From: Limnohabitans sp. 2KL-1 | GTDB lineage: Bacteria; Pseudomonadota; Gammaproteobacteria; Burkholderiales; Burkholderiaceae_C | Length of the DNA stretch: 64,000 bases | Direction of reading: 5' to 3' | Assembly (NCBI RefSeq): GCF_003063435.1 | Contig: NZ_NESL01000001.1 | Location: 310,001-374,000, forward strand | Part shown: positions 10,501 through 17,559 of the stretch, one piece after another | Numbering within the stretch: the first letter of the stretch is position 1 | How the letters are laid out: every line of letters starts with the position of its first letter | Translations under genes and position numbers: made by a program | Notes under the pieces: model-generated | Database searches by the model: none | What the model was told of the DNA's origin: nothing | The model's input: the letters and a program-made list of their open reading frames with translations, nothing else

Positions 10501-13500
10501 CCGACGTGGACAGCGCCACCATGGCCTCGGCCACCGTCAGCATCTCGGCCGGATTTTCGGCGGGCGAAGATGTGTTGAGCTTCGATAATGTCGACAGCAC
10601 CGCCATGGGCAACATCGTGGGCAGCTACGTGGGCAACACAGGGGTCATGACCTTGACCTCGGAAGACGGCACAGCCACCCAGGCGCAATGGCAAGCCGCA
10701 TTGCGCGCCGTGGCCTACAGCAACGTTGCCACAACCCCCGCGATCACCGAACGCACCATCAGCTATGTCATCAATGACGGCCATGTCAATTCGACACCTT
10801 TGAAATCCACCGTCCAAGTGCAGGCCGGTCCAGACCAAACGGTCAGCTTCAGCAGCATGACCAAAGACAGCGGTGTGTCGGGCAGCAACGCCGACTGGCT
10901 CACGCACGACAGCAGTGCCGGGCGCTTGGTGTCGGGCACTGTCAGTGCACCTTTGGCTGAGGGCGAAAGCCTGAAGGTTTACGCCGACGGTTTGGAGATC
11001 GGCAACGCCGTGGTCAGCGGCACGAACTGGCAAATCACCGACACCACCGGCTACAGCGCCAATTGGACCTATACCGCCAAAGTGGTGAATGCCCAAGGCA
11101 TCGCGGGCACCGAGGCGAGCCAGGTTGTCACGACCGATGTCAGCGAGGCACCGCCCGTCATCACCGCCGTGACCGATGCGGCCACCGCCACCATCGCCAA
11201 CAACGGCACGACCCTCAAAAGTCTGAGCACCGTCAGTGGCTCGGGCGTGACGGGCAACACGGTTTACCTGTATGACAACACCGGCACCAACCTGGTGGGC
11301 ACCGCGACGGTGGTCAACGGGGCGTGGACGATTCCTCTGGGTGGCCAGGGTGATGTGGCTGCTGGCAGCAATGTCTTTTCTGCAGTGCAGATGGACCCCT
11401 CGGGCAACACCAGTGTGCAGTCGAATTTGTGGACAGTGAATGCGGGCGGTGTCAATTTGGTTCCGAATGGCGACTTGAACAACAACGCCAACTTCACATC
11501 GTCACTTTCGCTGCTGGACTCTTTGGTCACGCCATTCTCGGGTGTTGGACCTGCAGGCTACTATTTGATTTCTGCACCCGCTGCACCAGCGGGATCGACC
11601 GTGCAGCCGCTGACAACGAGCGCGACAAGTGCGGGGACCGCGGTGAATGGCAGCGGCTTGTCTTGGTCGACCAAGACCCTCACGATACTGAGAGATGCGA
11701 ATCTTTCCGCGCAAGATCGGGACAATTACGCAGCCACCAAATCCAGCGTCTTTGGCTACGATGCTGCAGATACTTCAATGGCCGTGACGGTGCGTGGTGA
11801 CCAGAATCTGGGATTGGTCACGGTGTACCAAGTGCCTGTCAATTCGATTCAGGTGGAGGCCGGCAAGACTTACCAATTCAGCTTCAATTACGAAGTCAAC
11901 CCCTGGCGCACGCAAACATTGACGGCTGTTGTGGACGGGGTCGAGATGAAAGTAACGGGTTACGAAGGCCCGCTCAACTACTTCACCACCGGGACCATGA
12001 ACGCCACGTACACAGCCACTGAAACCAAGTACATCGACATCCGATTCCTCGTCAACAACAATGGCGCTGTTGCCGGCGCGGGTGGTGAGTTGTGGCTGGA
12101 TGACATCAGTTTCCAAGTCAAAACAACAGCGGCCAATGGCAGCTTGGCCGAAAACACGGTGCTCTTCGGTACTTCTGGTGGCGCGAGTGATGTGAGCTAC
12201 TCCGGCGGTCTGCTCAATGCCCAAGGCGGCAACGATGTCATCACAGTCACCGCAACCGATCTGACAAGCCAACTCCTGGCGGGCGGTGTCATCCAAGGCG
12301 GTGAAGGCTACGACACGCTGGTGTTGGCAGCGGGCACCATTTTGAATATGGCCGATTTGCGGAACACGCAAACTGTGAAGCACATCGATCAGATCGAGGC
12401 TTTGAGTTTGACGGGCAACTCCAGCCTGACCCTGAATGCCAACGATGTGTTGAGCCTGGGCGGTGAGGTGGTGAACGGCAAAGTTCGGCTGGTCATCAAC
12501 AAGACGAAGACAGACTTGGTGACGCTTGAAAACCTGGTGCTCAACACGGGTCATGAAGGTGTCTGGGTCAGCAGCGGCACGGCGACGATCAACGGCCATG
12601 ACTATGAGGTGTTGAATCACAGCACGACACAGGCAGAGGTTTTGATTCAGGTCCCGGTGGCATCGACTTTGCCAACGGTCAGTTTCAGCAGCATGACCAA
12701 AGACAGCAGCACCAGCACCGGTACGGCAGATTGGACAACGGCCGACGCCAGTGCCGGGCGTTTGGTTTCCGGCCAGCTCAGTGCGCCGTTGGCGGCCGGC
12801 GACCATGTGGCCGTTTACAGCGACAACACATTCATCGGTTACGCCACGCTGAACGCGAACCGCAACGCCTGGGTCATCACCGATACCAAAGGCTACAGCG
12901 CCGACTGGACTTACACCGCCAAGGTGGAGGACGCGCTGGGCCAATCCGGGGACGAGAGCACGCAACATGTCGTGACCGACCTGGTGGCCGCTGCGCCAGT
13001 GATCACCGCCGTCACAGACAGCGCCAATGCCAGCATTGCCCACAACGCCACCACCGCCAATACCCTGAGCAGCGTGAGCGGCACGGCCGAAGCCGATGCC
13101 ACCATTTACCTGTACGACAACAGCGTGACCCAGTTGGCGGGCACAGCCGTGGCCGATGGCAGCGGTCATTGGACCGTCTCAAGCCTGAGCGGCGTCGGTG
13201 GGGGCAGCAACAGTTTTGCGGCGATGCAGGTGGACAAATTCGGCAACACCAGCGTCCTGTCCAACTTGTGGACGGTCACGCCTGCCAGCACCAACATGGC
13301 GGCGAACGGCGACTTCAGCAACGGACTGACAGCTTGGTCCACCGATGCAACGGTCTTGAGTCCAGCGCCTGCGTACAGCAGTTTCTTTGCGGAGCCTGGC
13401 GCGGTGGTCGGGGTGTTGCAAGCCAGTGAATACGAAAACATCGGCGCTATCACCATCAGCGACACCACGCCAACGCTTTTGACGGCCTCGGCAGCGTCGG

Positions 13501-16500
13501 GGTCCCTGAGCCTTTCGCGTTTGGAAACCAATGGTCGGTTTGGTGACCCCGATGGCAAGTTCAGCGGGAATGTTTTTTCGTGGAACCAGGGGGCAAATAC
13601 CCCCACTGAAACAGAGTTTTTGTCGCAGTCGATCAACGTCGTGGCGGGGCAGACCTACGCCATCTCTTTTGATTACATTGGCTGGAACACCAGCAAAATC
13701 AAACTGTCGGTGGGCGATGCCAGCATCAACTTAGGCATTCACGATTATTTGTCCTCGGGCACAGAGAGCGGGCGCATCACAGGCACCTTCACGGCCGCTG
13801 CGACAGGGGCCGTCAAAGTGGCTTTCTCCTCCACCTACTGGGTGGACTACGCCATGGACAACTTCAGTTTCGGGCCTGCTGCAGCGCCTGTTGACGGCAC
13901 GCTGGTGGCAGGCGTCTACAGCACCAACGTCACGCCCGGACCGGGTGCCGTGGCCTATGCCGGAGGCACATTGGACACGCTGGCGGGCGACGATGTCATC
14001 GCGTACACCAGCACCAACCTGCAAACCACACTCAGCAGCGGCGCGCGCATGGTGGGCGGTGCCGGGGTGGACACGCTCGAACTGGCCGCGGGCACCGCGC
14101 TGGACTTGACCCTGCTCACAGGCCACCAGACGGTCCAGTCCATCCAGGAAGTCGAGGTGCTCAAGCTGCAAGGACATTCCACCCTGACCTTGTCTGCCAA
14201 CAGCGTGCTCTCGCTGGGTGCGGCCGACATGGCGGCATACAGCTTCTCTGCAGGTCCCCTCGTATCGGCAGGCAAAGTGCAGTTCGTGGTCTATGGCACC
14301 GACACCGACACGCTCGACCTGCTTGGGTTGCTCTCGGACGGCGCTGGCGGCAACACCGGCCTGGCCGGCAGCTGGAGCAAGGCGGGCGACGTCACGCTGA
14401 ACAGCGGCGCTTACGCGGTCTACAACCACAGCACCACCAACGCGCAGGTGCTGGTGCAGATCGCCGTCAACGTCACCGTTCCGGTCCCGCCCAATGAAGC
14501 GCCTGTGCTGGCCACGGGTGCCACTTTGGGCTATGTAGAAAACGATACCGCAACCCCCGTCAATGCGTTGGTGACCGTGGCCGATGTGGACAACGCGACC
14601 TTGGCCTCGGCCACCGTGAGCATCACCGGCGGTTATGTGGCTGGGCAAGACGTGCTCAGTTTCGCCAACCTGGCCATGGGCAACATTGTGGGCAGCTACG
14701 CCAACGGCGTGATGACCTTGACCTCAGATGGCGCCACAGCCACCCAAGCGCAATGGCAAGCTGCATTGCGTGCCGTGGCCTACAGCAACACATCGGATGC
14801 GCCCAACACCGCGCCACGGACCGTGAGTTACGTCATCAACGATGGCACCGTGGATTCGGCCGTGCTGACTTCCACCATCGACGTGACCGCTGTCAACGAT
14901 GTGCCAACGGGCAGCGTGGTGATCACAGGGGCACCTGCATCGGGTGCGACATTGACGGCCACCCACTCTTTGGCTGATCTGGATGGTTTGGGCACGGTCA
15001 CCTATACCTGGTATGCCAACGGTACGGCCATACCGGCGGCCGTGGGCAACACCTATGTGCTGACCGCCAGTGACGCAGACAAGGCCATCACGGTCAAGGC
15101 GAGCTACACCGACCTTGGCGGCACGCAAGAGTTGGTGTCATCGGCTTCTGTTTCGTACAAGGGGTACGGGCAAGCTGTGGTCGACATGGGGGCAGGCAAC
15201 GGCAAGTTGATCGCACCGATGCAGGTGGAAGGCAAGTGGTATTACTACTGGGACCGTTCGGGTGACGGCAACGCCGTCGGAGCCGACGATGCCGTGAGCC
15301 ATGACACGCTGGACACGATTTTCAAGTACGACATCAACGGCAACCTCAACCCGCAGGCCGCAGGTGGCACCAGCAATATTTACCGGTATGCCACGATCAA
15401 TGGGGTGCAAGTGGCGTTGCCCACGGTGAACGGCGGTTTGACTTTCGCCTCCAACACCGTCCAAAGTGCGACTGCGGTGGTGGGCACCAGCACCACGAAC
15501 AACAACCCGCGTTACGACGAAATGCTGGCCGTCTGGGATGCCAGCAACGGCAGCACCGTGACCACGGCATCGGTCTCCGGTGTGCCTACCGGATGGATGT
15601 CAGTGGGTTATGGCTATTGGACGGCGACCGAGACCGTGACCAATTTGACGGGCCACTATTACGTGATGATGAATTCGGGTGGCAAGGTGATGCTTGACCA
15701 AGTCGACGCCAATAAATTGATGGCCGCGCTGGAAGTGGTGCAAGCCAACAGCGCACCGGTTTTGAATGTAGCGGCCTCGCCCGTGCTGTCGAGTGTGCAG
15801 GTGGCGGCTTTGCCTCCAGCCAACGGGGACACCACGGCGGGCAATTTGGTCAGTGATTTGGTGGGCTTGAATGGCAGTGGCCTGGCCAACGTGACCGACA
15901 GCGATGCAGGGGCGGTGACCGGCATGGCCATCACGGGCGTGCAATCGGGCACGGTGTGGTTCAGCACCAACGGCGGCGTCACTTGGCAAAGTGCTGTAGG
16001 CCTGAGCGATGCCAAAGCCTTGCGCCTGGCGCCCACTGACCGCGTGTTCTACCAGCCCGATGGCACGGGGGCTGTGGGCGGCACCTTGGCCGATGCGATC
16101 ACCTTCCGCGCCTGGGACCAGTCGTACGGCGGTTCAGGCACTTACGAAAACACGGCGGCCAATGGCGGCAAGGCGCAATTTTCTTCGGCAACCGACATGG
16201 TGGCCGTGTCATTCACCTCGCCAGAACTGGTGGGCACCACGCTCGATTTGGGTGTGGTCAATGGCATGCATTTGCGCTTGATCGGCAAAGTCGATGCCAA
16301 TGGCAAAACCTATTACCACGTCGATAAAAACATGTCGACCACGGCCGATGCTGCCGATTACCAAGGCACCACGCACGATGTGCTGGACACCCTGTTCAAC
16401 GGCGGCGCGGACACCACGGGTTTGACCAACCCGGTGGCAGGAGAGGACACCGAGCGCAGCTTGATCATCAACGGCTACACCGTGATCTTGCCCACCATCA

Positions 16501-17528
16501 CCGAGTTGCAGGCCTTGCGCACCGCGATGGGGGGTGTCAAGCCTGTGGGCTGGGATGATTACTTTTACTGGAGTTCAACGTCATTAACGGCGAATGCGCA
16601 CAGGTACATGCAGTTCAGTAACGGGACGTCTACCCATGGTGGTGACACATCGACAGCCAACTTCGCGGTGCAAGTGCTGCGCAATGCGGTCGGACCGGTG
16701 GTGATGGACCTGAACGGCGATGGCACACTGAGCTACAGCCAGGTGGTGATGGACGTGAACGGCGATGGTCGTCTGGATAAAACAGCCTGGGCGGGCGCGC
16801 AAGACGGCGTGCTGGTGTGGGACAAAAACGGCGACGGCGTGGTGCGCGACGCCAGCCAATACGCCTTCACGCAATACGGCGGCCAAACCGACTTGCAAGG
16901 CCTGGCCGCAGGTTTTGACAGCAACGGTGACGGCGTGCTTGACGCAGCCGACGCGAAGTTTGCCGAGTTTGCGGTGTGGCAAGACGCCAACCAAAACGGC
17001 GTGAGCGATGCGGGCGAAGTGCGCAGCCTGGCCGCTGTGGGCGTGACGAGCATTGACCTGCGCAGCGACGGCGTGACCAATAGCCCGGCCGAAGGCGTGA
17101 CCGAAGCGGGCCGCACCACGGTCATCATGGCAGACGGCAGCAAAGATGGCACCAGCATGCTGGTGGCAGACGCTGCGTTCGATTTCAGCGCGCTGTCGTA
17201 CCGCGTGAACGCCGAGGGTGATCTGAGCTTGCTGGGCGAGCAGATGAACCTGGACCTGTCGAGCCTGGTGTCGGTGCACGGTGCTTTGCACAGCGTGGAC
17301 CTGACCGGCACGGGGGCCAACAGCCTGAAGATCAGCTTGAGCGATTTGCTGAGCCTGGGCGAGCAGCAGCCGCTGCGGGTGCTAGGCGATGCCGACGACA
17401 GCGTGGTGCTGGACGCGACGCAGTGGGCGGCCAGCGGCACGGCGCAAAGCGAAGGCCACAGCTATGCGGTGTATGCCGCAGGCAGCGGCCAGCAGCTGTG
17501 GCTGGAGCAGCACATCCACATGGCGTGA
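4563..17528 (+). CDS. Giant BapA/VCBS-type biofilm adhesin (4321 aa)
   Basis: The first about 130 residues resemble the prefix domain of BapA-type biofilm proteins. Residues about 210-550 are an Ala-rich, probably helical region with three 121-residue repeats. Residues 694-1629 are nine VCBS repeats of exactly 104 residues, followed by a cadherin-like domain and two divergent VCBS units (about 1630-1950). Then come a cadherin-like unit (about 1955-2085), two copies of a module of two Ig domains, a lectin-like domain and an RTX-like GGNDVI segment (about 2090-2700 and 2705-3305), a second cadherin-like unit (about 3310-3440) and two domains with DxNGDG-like calcium loops. The C-terminus (about 4045-4321) is the EF-hand module shared with the upstream gene. 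The family is exported by type I systems and mediates surface attachment. It has its own promoter, so it need not be co-transcribed with the first gene. Confidence 0.88.
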   Translation: MTVATKILQVLIKTSLSGPSKAVEVPAGAGDMGGQVVIRAQGNAKYQLQDLSKQGLGPEVIKARRAGQNLLITFEDGAEADLVIEDYYSQTLDASEGLIGQVNDGGMHHYLVENHELFVNLAQLTDGANVVNAVLSQSQTLIAAMPTAMGSSLVNSGAVASSLGLAPLSAVGALSVATVNGLQSGTDAKLEVAATVSEVPALVQAAKAAGLELSMAQTDFDKAEQALAAAVAALGEAATPAQLAAVEAAQAALTVAAAALASAAANAQAAVDAANAAAAAAQETAPDFASLSAAIEAAKTDVQGAPATTAASEAATDSQVAARVQAAMAAAISLGDAQAVCDAAEEALAKALKQLSEPATAEQLAAVEAAQQALTAAAAALDAAATHAQQAVQAALAAAAAANEEAPNLASVITEIAVAKADVLAAPATTAASEAITDGHVQTWAAIAQSAATAATQAAAAVDEAAAKLAQAVAAMGEPATAEQIAAVESLQAAVAAAAAVAAAKAAEASAAAQGASAAASAAVETVPASVATAHTAAATASTAATQNVAPTLLAVSQPVAIDELEQASAQKIGVIRGTLSVTDLDLNSADGISLLSASASTATWTWSGGASLPDGVSVAALWAGAALSFTGTPASDGRTNSITWTYDPSAVSLDWLHKGETLTIAYPITVSDGAQTSNAGSLVITINGQLDSATITGVFEGTLNEDVSSPIGGTLSVADADAGEATFQVPANLAGTYGSFTFDKTTGTWGYTLDNSLDAVQALADRQKVTDSLTLTSLDGSATQNVVVTVIGTNDGAKITGTLSGNLNEDETTAVTGTLSVADVDAGEATFQTPTNLAGTYGTFTFDELTGTWGYTVDNTKAAVQALLKDQQVTDTLTVLSLDGTASQDVMVTITGQGDNAKITGTTSGGLMEDDSTPIGGTLSVDDVDAGEATFQVPANLAGTYGTFTFDETKGAWGYTLDNSKPAVQALLKGEPVTDTLTVLSLDGTASQNVVVTIIGQGDSATISGESVGTLNEDDSTTITGKLSVADVDAGHNTFRTPESLAGTYGTFTFDETTGTWGYTLDNTKAAVQALVKDQTVTDTLWVESQDGSAWKDVVVTITGQGDNAKITGTLSGNLNEDDTTAVTGTLSVADVDAGEATFQTPTNLAGTYGTFTFDELTGTWGYTVDNTKAAVQALLKDQEVTDTLTVLSLDGTASQDVVVTITGQGDNAKITGTTSGDLMEDDSTPIGGTLSVADVDAGQNTFQTPATLAGTYGTFTFDAATGTWGYTLDNSKPAVQALLKGEPVTDTLTVLSKDGSASQNVVVTIIGQGDNATVTGEALGTLNEDDSTTITGKLSVADVDAGHASFTTLTPLAGTYGTFTFDELTGAWDYTLDNTKAAVQALVKDQTVTDTLRVASLDGSAGKDVVVTITGQGDNAKITGTLSGNLNEDDTTAVTGTLSVADVDAGEATFQTPTNLAGTYGTFTFDELTGTWGYTVDNTKAAVQALLKDQEVTDTLTVLSLDGTASQDVVVTITGQGDNAKITGTTSGGLMEDDSTPIGGTLSVDDVDAGEATFQTPATLAGTYGTFTFDAATGTWGYTLDNSKPAVQALADQQVVTDSLTLTSKDGSASETVVVNITGLNDAPVNTLPFELVAFEDTPLNIVDLSVHDVDGNLANTQLSVEHGTLTVDVSAGVKITAGANATGSLTLSGTQAEINAALATLIYQGASDYNGDEVLHVLSTDSAGVPLSAVDVVPFLVQPMDDAPVISGDTVGEVTEANGPVSTSGQLIVQDIDSADVPAFLVDQYVGNFGELSVSASGAWTYTTTAELNPWNAYDHQPDSFNVNLEDGSQQEVTITIHGSDDPSTTTGDVSGALWESDTGVTLSGELVNKDWDSPVGLDSQTTQGQYGFFTLIAPLSSEIANWTYTLDAAHENLAAGAELIDTFTVLALDGQEQQVTITIKGQNDGPVLSVGSSVVYAMGDAAQAINSAIAVADVDSATMASATVSISAGFSAGEDVLSFDNVDSTAMGNIVGSYVGNTGVMTLTSEDGTATQAQWQAALRAVAYSNVATTPAITERTISYVINDGHVNSTPLKSTVQVQAGPDQTVSFSSMTKDSGVSGSNADWLTHDSSAGRLVSGTVSAPLAEGESLKVYADGLEIGNAVVSGTNWQITDTTGYSANWTYTAKVVNAQGIAGTEASQVVTTDVSEAPPVITAVTDAATATIANNGTTLKSLSTVSGSGVTGNTVYLYDNTGTNLVGTATVVNGAWTIPLGGQGDVAAGSNVFSAVQMDPSGNTSVQSNLWTVNAGGVNLVPNGDLNNNANFTSSLSLLDSLVTPFSGVGPAGYYLISAPAAPAGSTVQPLTTSATSAGTAVNGSGLSWSTKTLTILRDANLSAQDRDNYAATKSSVFGYDAADTSMAVTVRGDQNLGLVTVYQVPVNSIQVEAGKTYQFSFNYEVNPWRTQTLTAVVDGVEMKVTGYEGPLNYFTTGTMNATYTATETKYIDIRFLVNNNGAVAGAGGELWLDDISFQVKTTAANGSLAENTVLFGTSGGASDVSYSGGLLNAQGGNDVITVTATDLTSQLLAGGVIQGGEGYDTLVLAAGTILNMADLRNTQTVKHIDQIEALSLTGNSSLTLNANDVLSLGGEVVNGKVRLVINKTKTDLVTLENLVLNTGHEGVWVSSGTATINGHDYEVLNHSTTQAEVLIQVPVASTLPTVSFSSMTKDSSTSTGTADWTTADASAGRLVSGQLSAPLAAGDHVAVYSDNTFIGYATLNANRNAWVITDTKGYSADWTYTAKVEDALGQSGDESTQHVVTDLVAAAPVITAVTDSANASIAHNATTANTLSSVSGTAEADATIYLYDNSVTQLAGTAVADGSGHWTVSSLSGVGGGSNSFAAMQVDKFGNTSVLSNLWTVTPASTNMAANGDFSNGLTAWSTDATVLSPAPAYSSFFAEPGAVVGVLQASEYENIGAITISDTTPTLLTASAASGSLSLSRLETNGRFGDPDGKFSGNVFSWNQGANTPTETEFLSQSINVVAGQTYAISFDYIGWNTSKIKLSVGDASINLGIHDYLSSGTESGRITGTFTAAATGAVKVAFSSTYWVDYAMDNFSFGPAAAPVDGTLVAGVYSTNVTPGPGAVAYAGGTLDTLAGDDVIAYTSTNLQTTLSSGARMVGGAGVDTLELAAGTALDLTLLTGHQTVQSIQEVEVLKLQGHSTLTLSANSVLSLGAADMAAYSFSAGPLVSAGKVQFVVYGTDTDTLDLLGLLSDGAGGNTGLAGSWSKAGDVTLNSGAYAVYNHSTTNAQVLVQIAVNVTVPVPPNEAPVLATGATLGYVENDTATPVNALVTVADVDNATLASATVSITGGYVAGQDVLSFANLAMGNIVGSYANGVMTLTSDGATATQAQWQAALRAVAYSNTSDAPNTAPRTVSYVINDGTVDSAVLTSTIDVTAVNDVPTGSVVITGAPASGATLTATHSLADLDGLGTVTYTWYANGTAIPAAVGNTYVLTASDADKAITVKASYTDLGGTQELVSSASVSYKGYGQAVVDMGAGNGKLIAPMQVEGKWYYYWDRSGDGNAVGADDAVSHDTLDTIFKYDINGNLNPQAAGGTSNIYRYATINGVQVALPTVNGGLTFASNTVQSATAVVGTSTTNNNPRYDEMLAVWDASNGSTVTTASVSGVPTGWMSVGYGYWTATETVTNLTGHYYVMMNSGGKVMLDQVDANKLMAALEVVQANSAPVLNVAASPVLSSVQVAALPPANGDTTAGNLVSDLVGLNGSGLANVTDSDAGAVTGMAITGVQSGTVWFSTNGGVTWQSAVGLSDAKALRLAPTDRVFYQPDGTGAVGGTLADAITFRAWDQSYGGSGTYENTAANGGKAQFSSATDMVAVSFTSPELVGTTLDLGVVNGMHLRLIGKVDANGKTYYHVDKNMSTTADAADYQGTTHDVLDTLFNGGADTTGLTNPVAGEDTERSLIINGYTVILPTITELQALRTAMGGVKPVGWDDYFYWSSTSLTANAHRYMQFSNGTSTHGGDTSTANFAVQVLRNAVGPVVMDLNGDGTLSYSQVVMDVNGDGRLDKTAWAGAQDGVLVWDKNGDGVVRDASQYAFTQYGGQTDLQGLAAGFDSNGDGVLDAADAKFAEFAVWQDANQNGVSDAGEVRSLAAVGVTSIDLRSDGVTNSPAEGVTEAGRTTVIMADGSKDGTSMLVADAAFDFSALSYRVNAEGDLSLLGEQMNLDLSSLVSVHGALHSVDLTGTGANSLKISLSDLLSLGEQQPLRVLGDADDSVVLDATQWAASGTAQSEGHSYAVYAAGSGQQLWLEQHIHMA
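5262..6200 (+). repeat. Three 363-bp Ala-rich repeats inside the adhesin gene
   Basis: Units start at 5262, 5625 and 5988, exactly 363 bp (121 codons) apart. Each opens with a G/S-E-x-A-T-x-x-Q-[LI]-A-A-V-E motif followed by long Ala runs. The third unit is incomplete and degenerates near 6200. The composition predicts a long helical or coiled stalk between the N-terminal prefix and the VCBS array. Confidence 0.75.
6642..9449 (+). repeat. Nine in-frame 312-bp VCBS repeats with a 936-bp higher-order period
   Basis: Units begin at 6642, 6954, 7266, 7578, 7890, 8202, 8514, 8826 and 9138, always 312 bp apart. Unit types cycle GTLSGNLNED, GTTSGGLMED (or GDLMED), GESVGTLNED (or GEALGTLNED). Thus 6954, 7890 and 8826 start near-identical triplets 936 bp apart, with the third triplet one unit short. 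This is the signature of unequal crossing-over in three-unit blocks. Confidence 0.9.
10837..14480 (+). repeat. Tandem duplication of a four-domain adhesin module
   Basis: Two consecutive copies of about 1.8 kb (about 10837-12660 and 12670-14480) each encode an Ig domain starting TVSFSSMTKDS, a second Ig domain starting with PVITAVTD, a lectin-like domain opening with NGD-N/F and an RTX-like segment with G-G/D-D-V-I and L-x-L-A-A-G-T. Protein similarity is clear but DNA is well diverged, so this duplication is older than the VCBS expansion. Confidence 0.7.
16699..17528 (+). repeat. C-terminal EF-hand module, copy 2 (paralogous to 3421-4242)
   Basis: Same organisation as copy 1, with a short insertion where copy 1 reads QLADGRE and this copy reads IMADGSKDGTS. 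The final stretch from the YRVNAEG motif to near the stop is almost base-for-base the same. Only the last few residues differ (QTIHTV in copy 1, QHIHMA here). Confidence 0.85.
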
Positions 17529-17559
17529 GCGGCTGAGGGGGCGGCAGGCCGGGCGGTTG

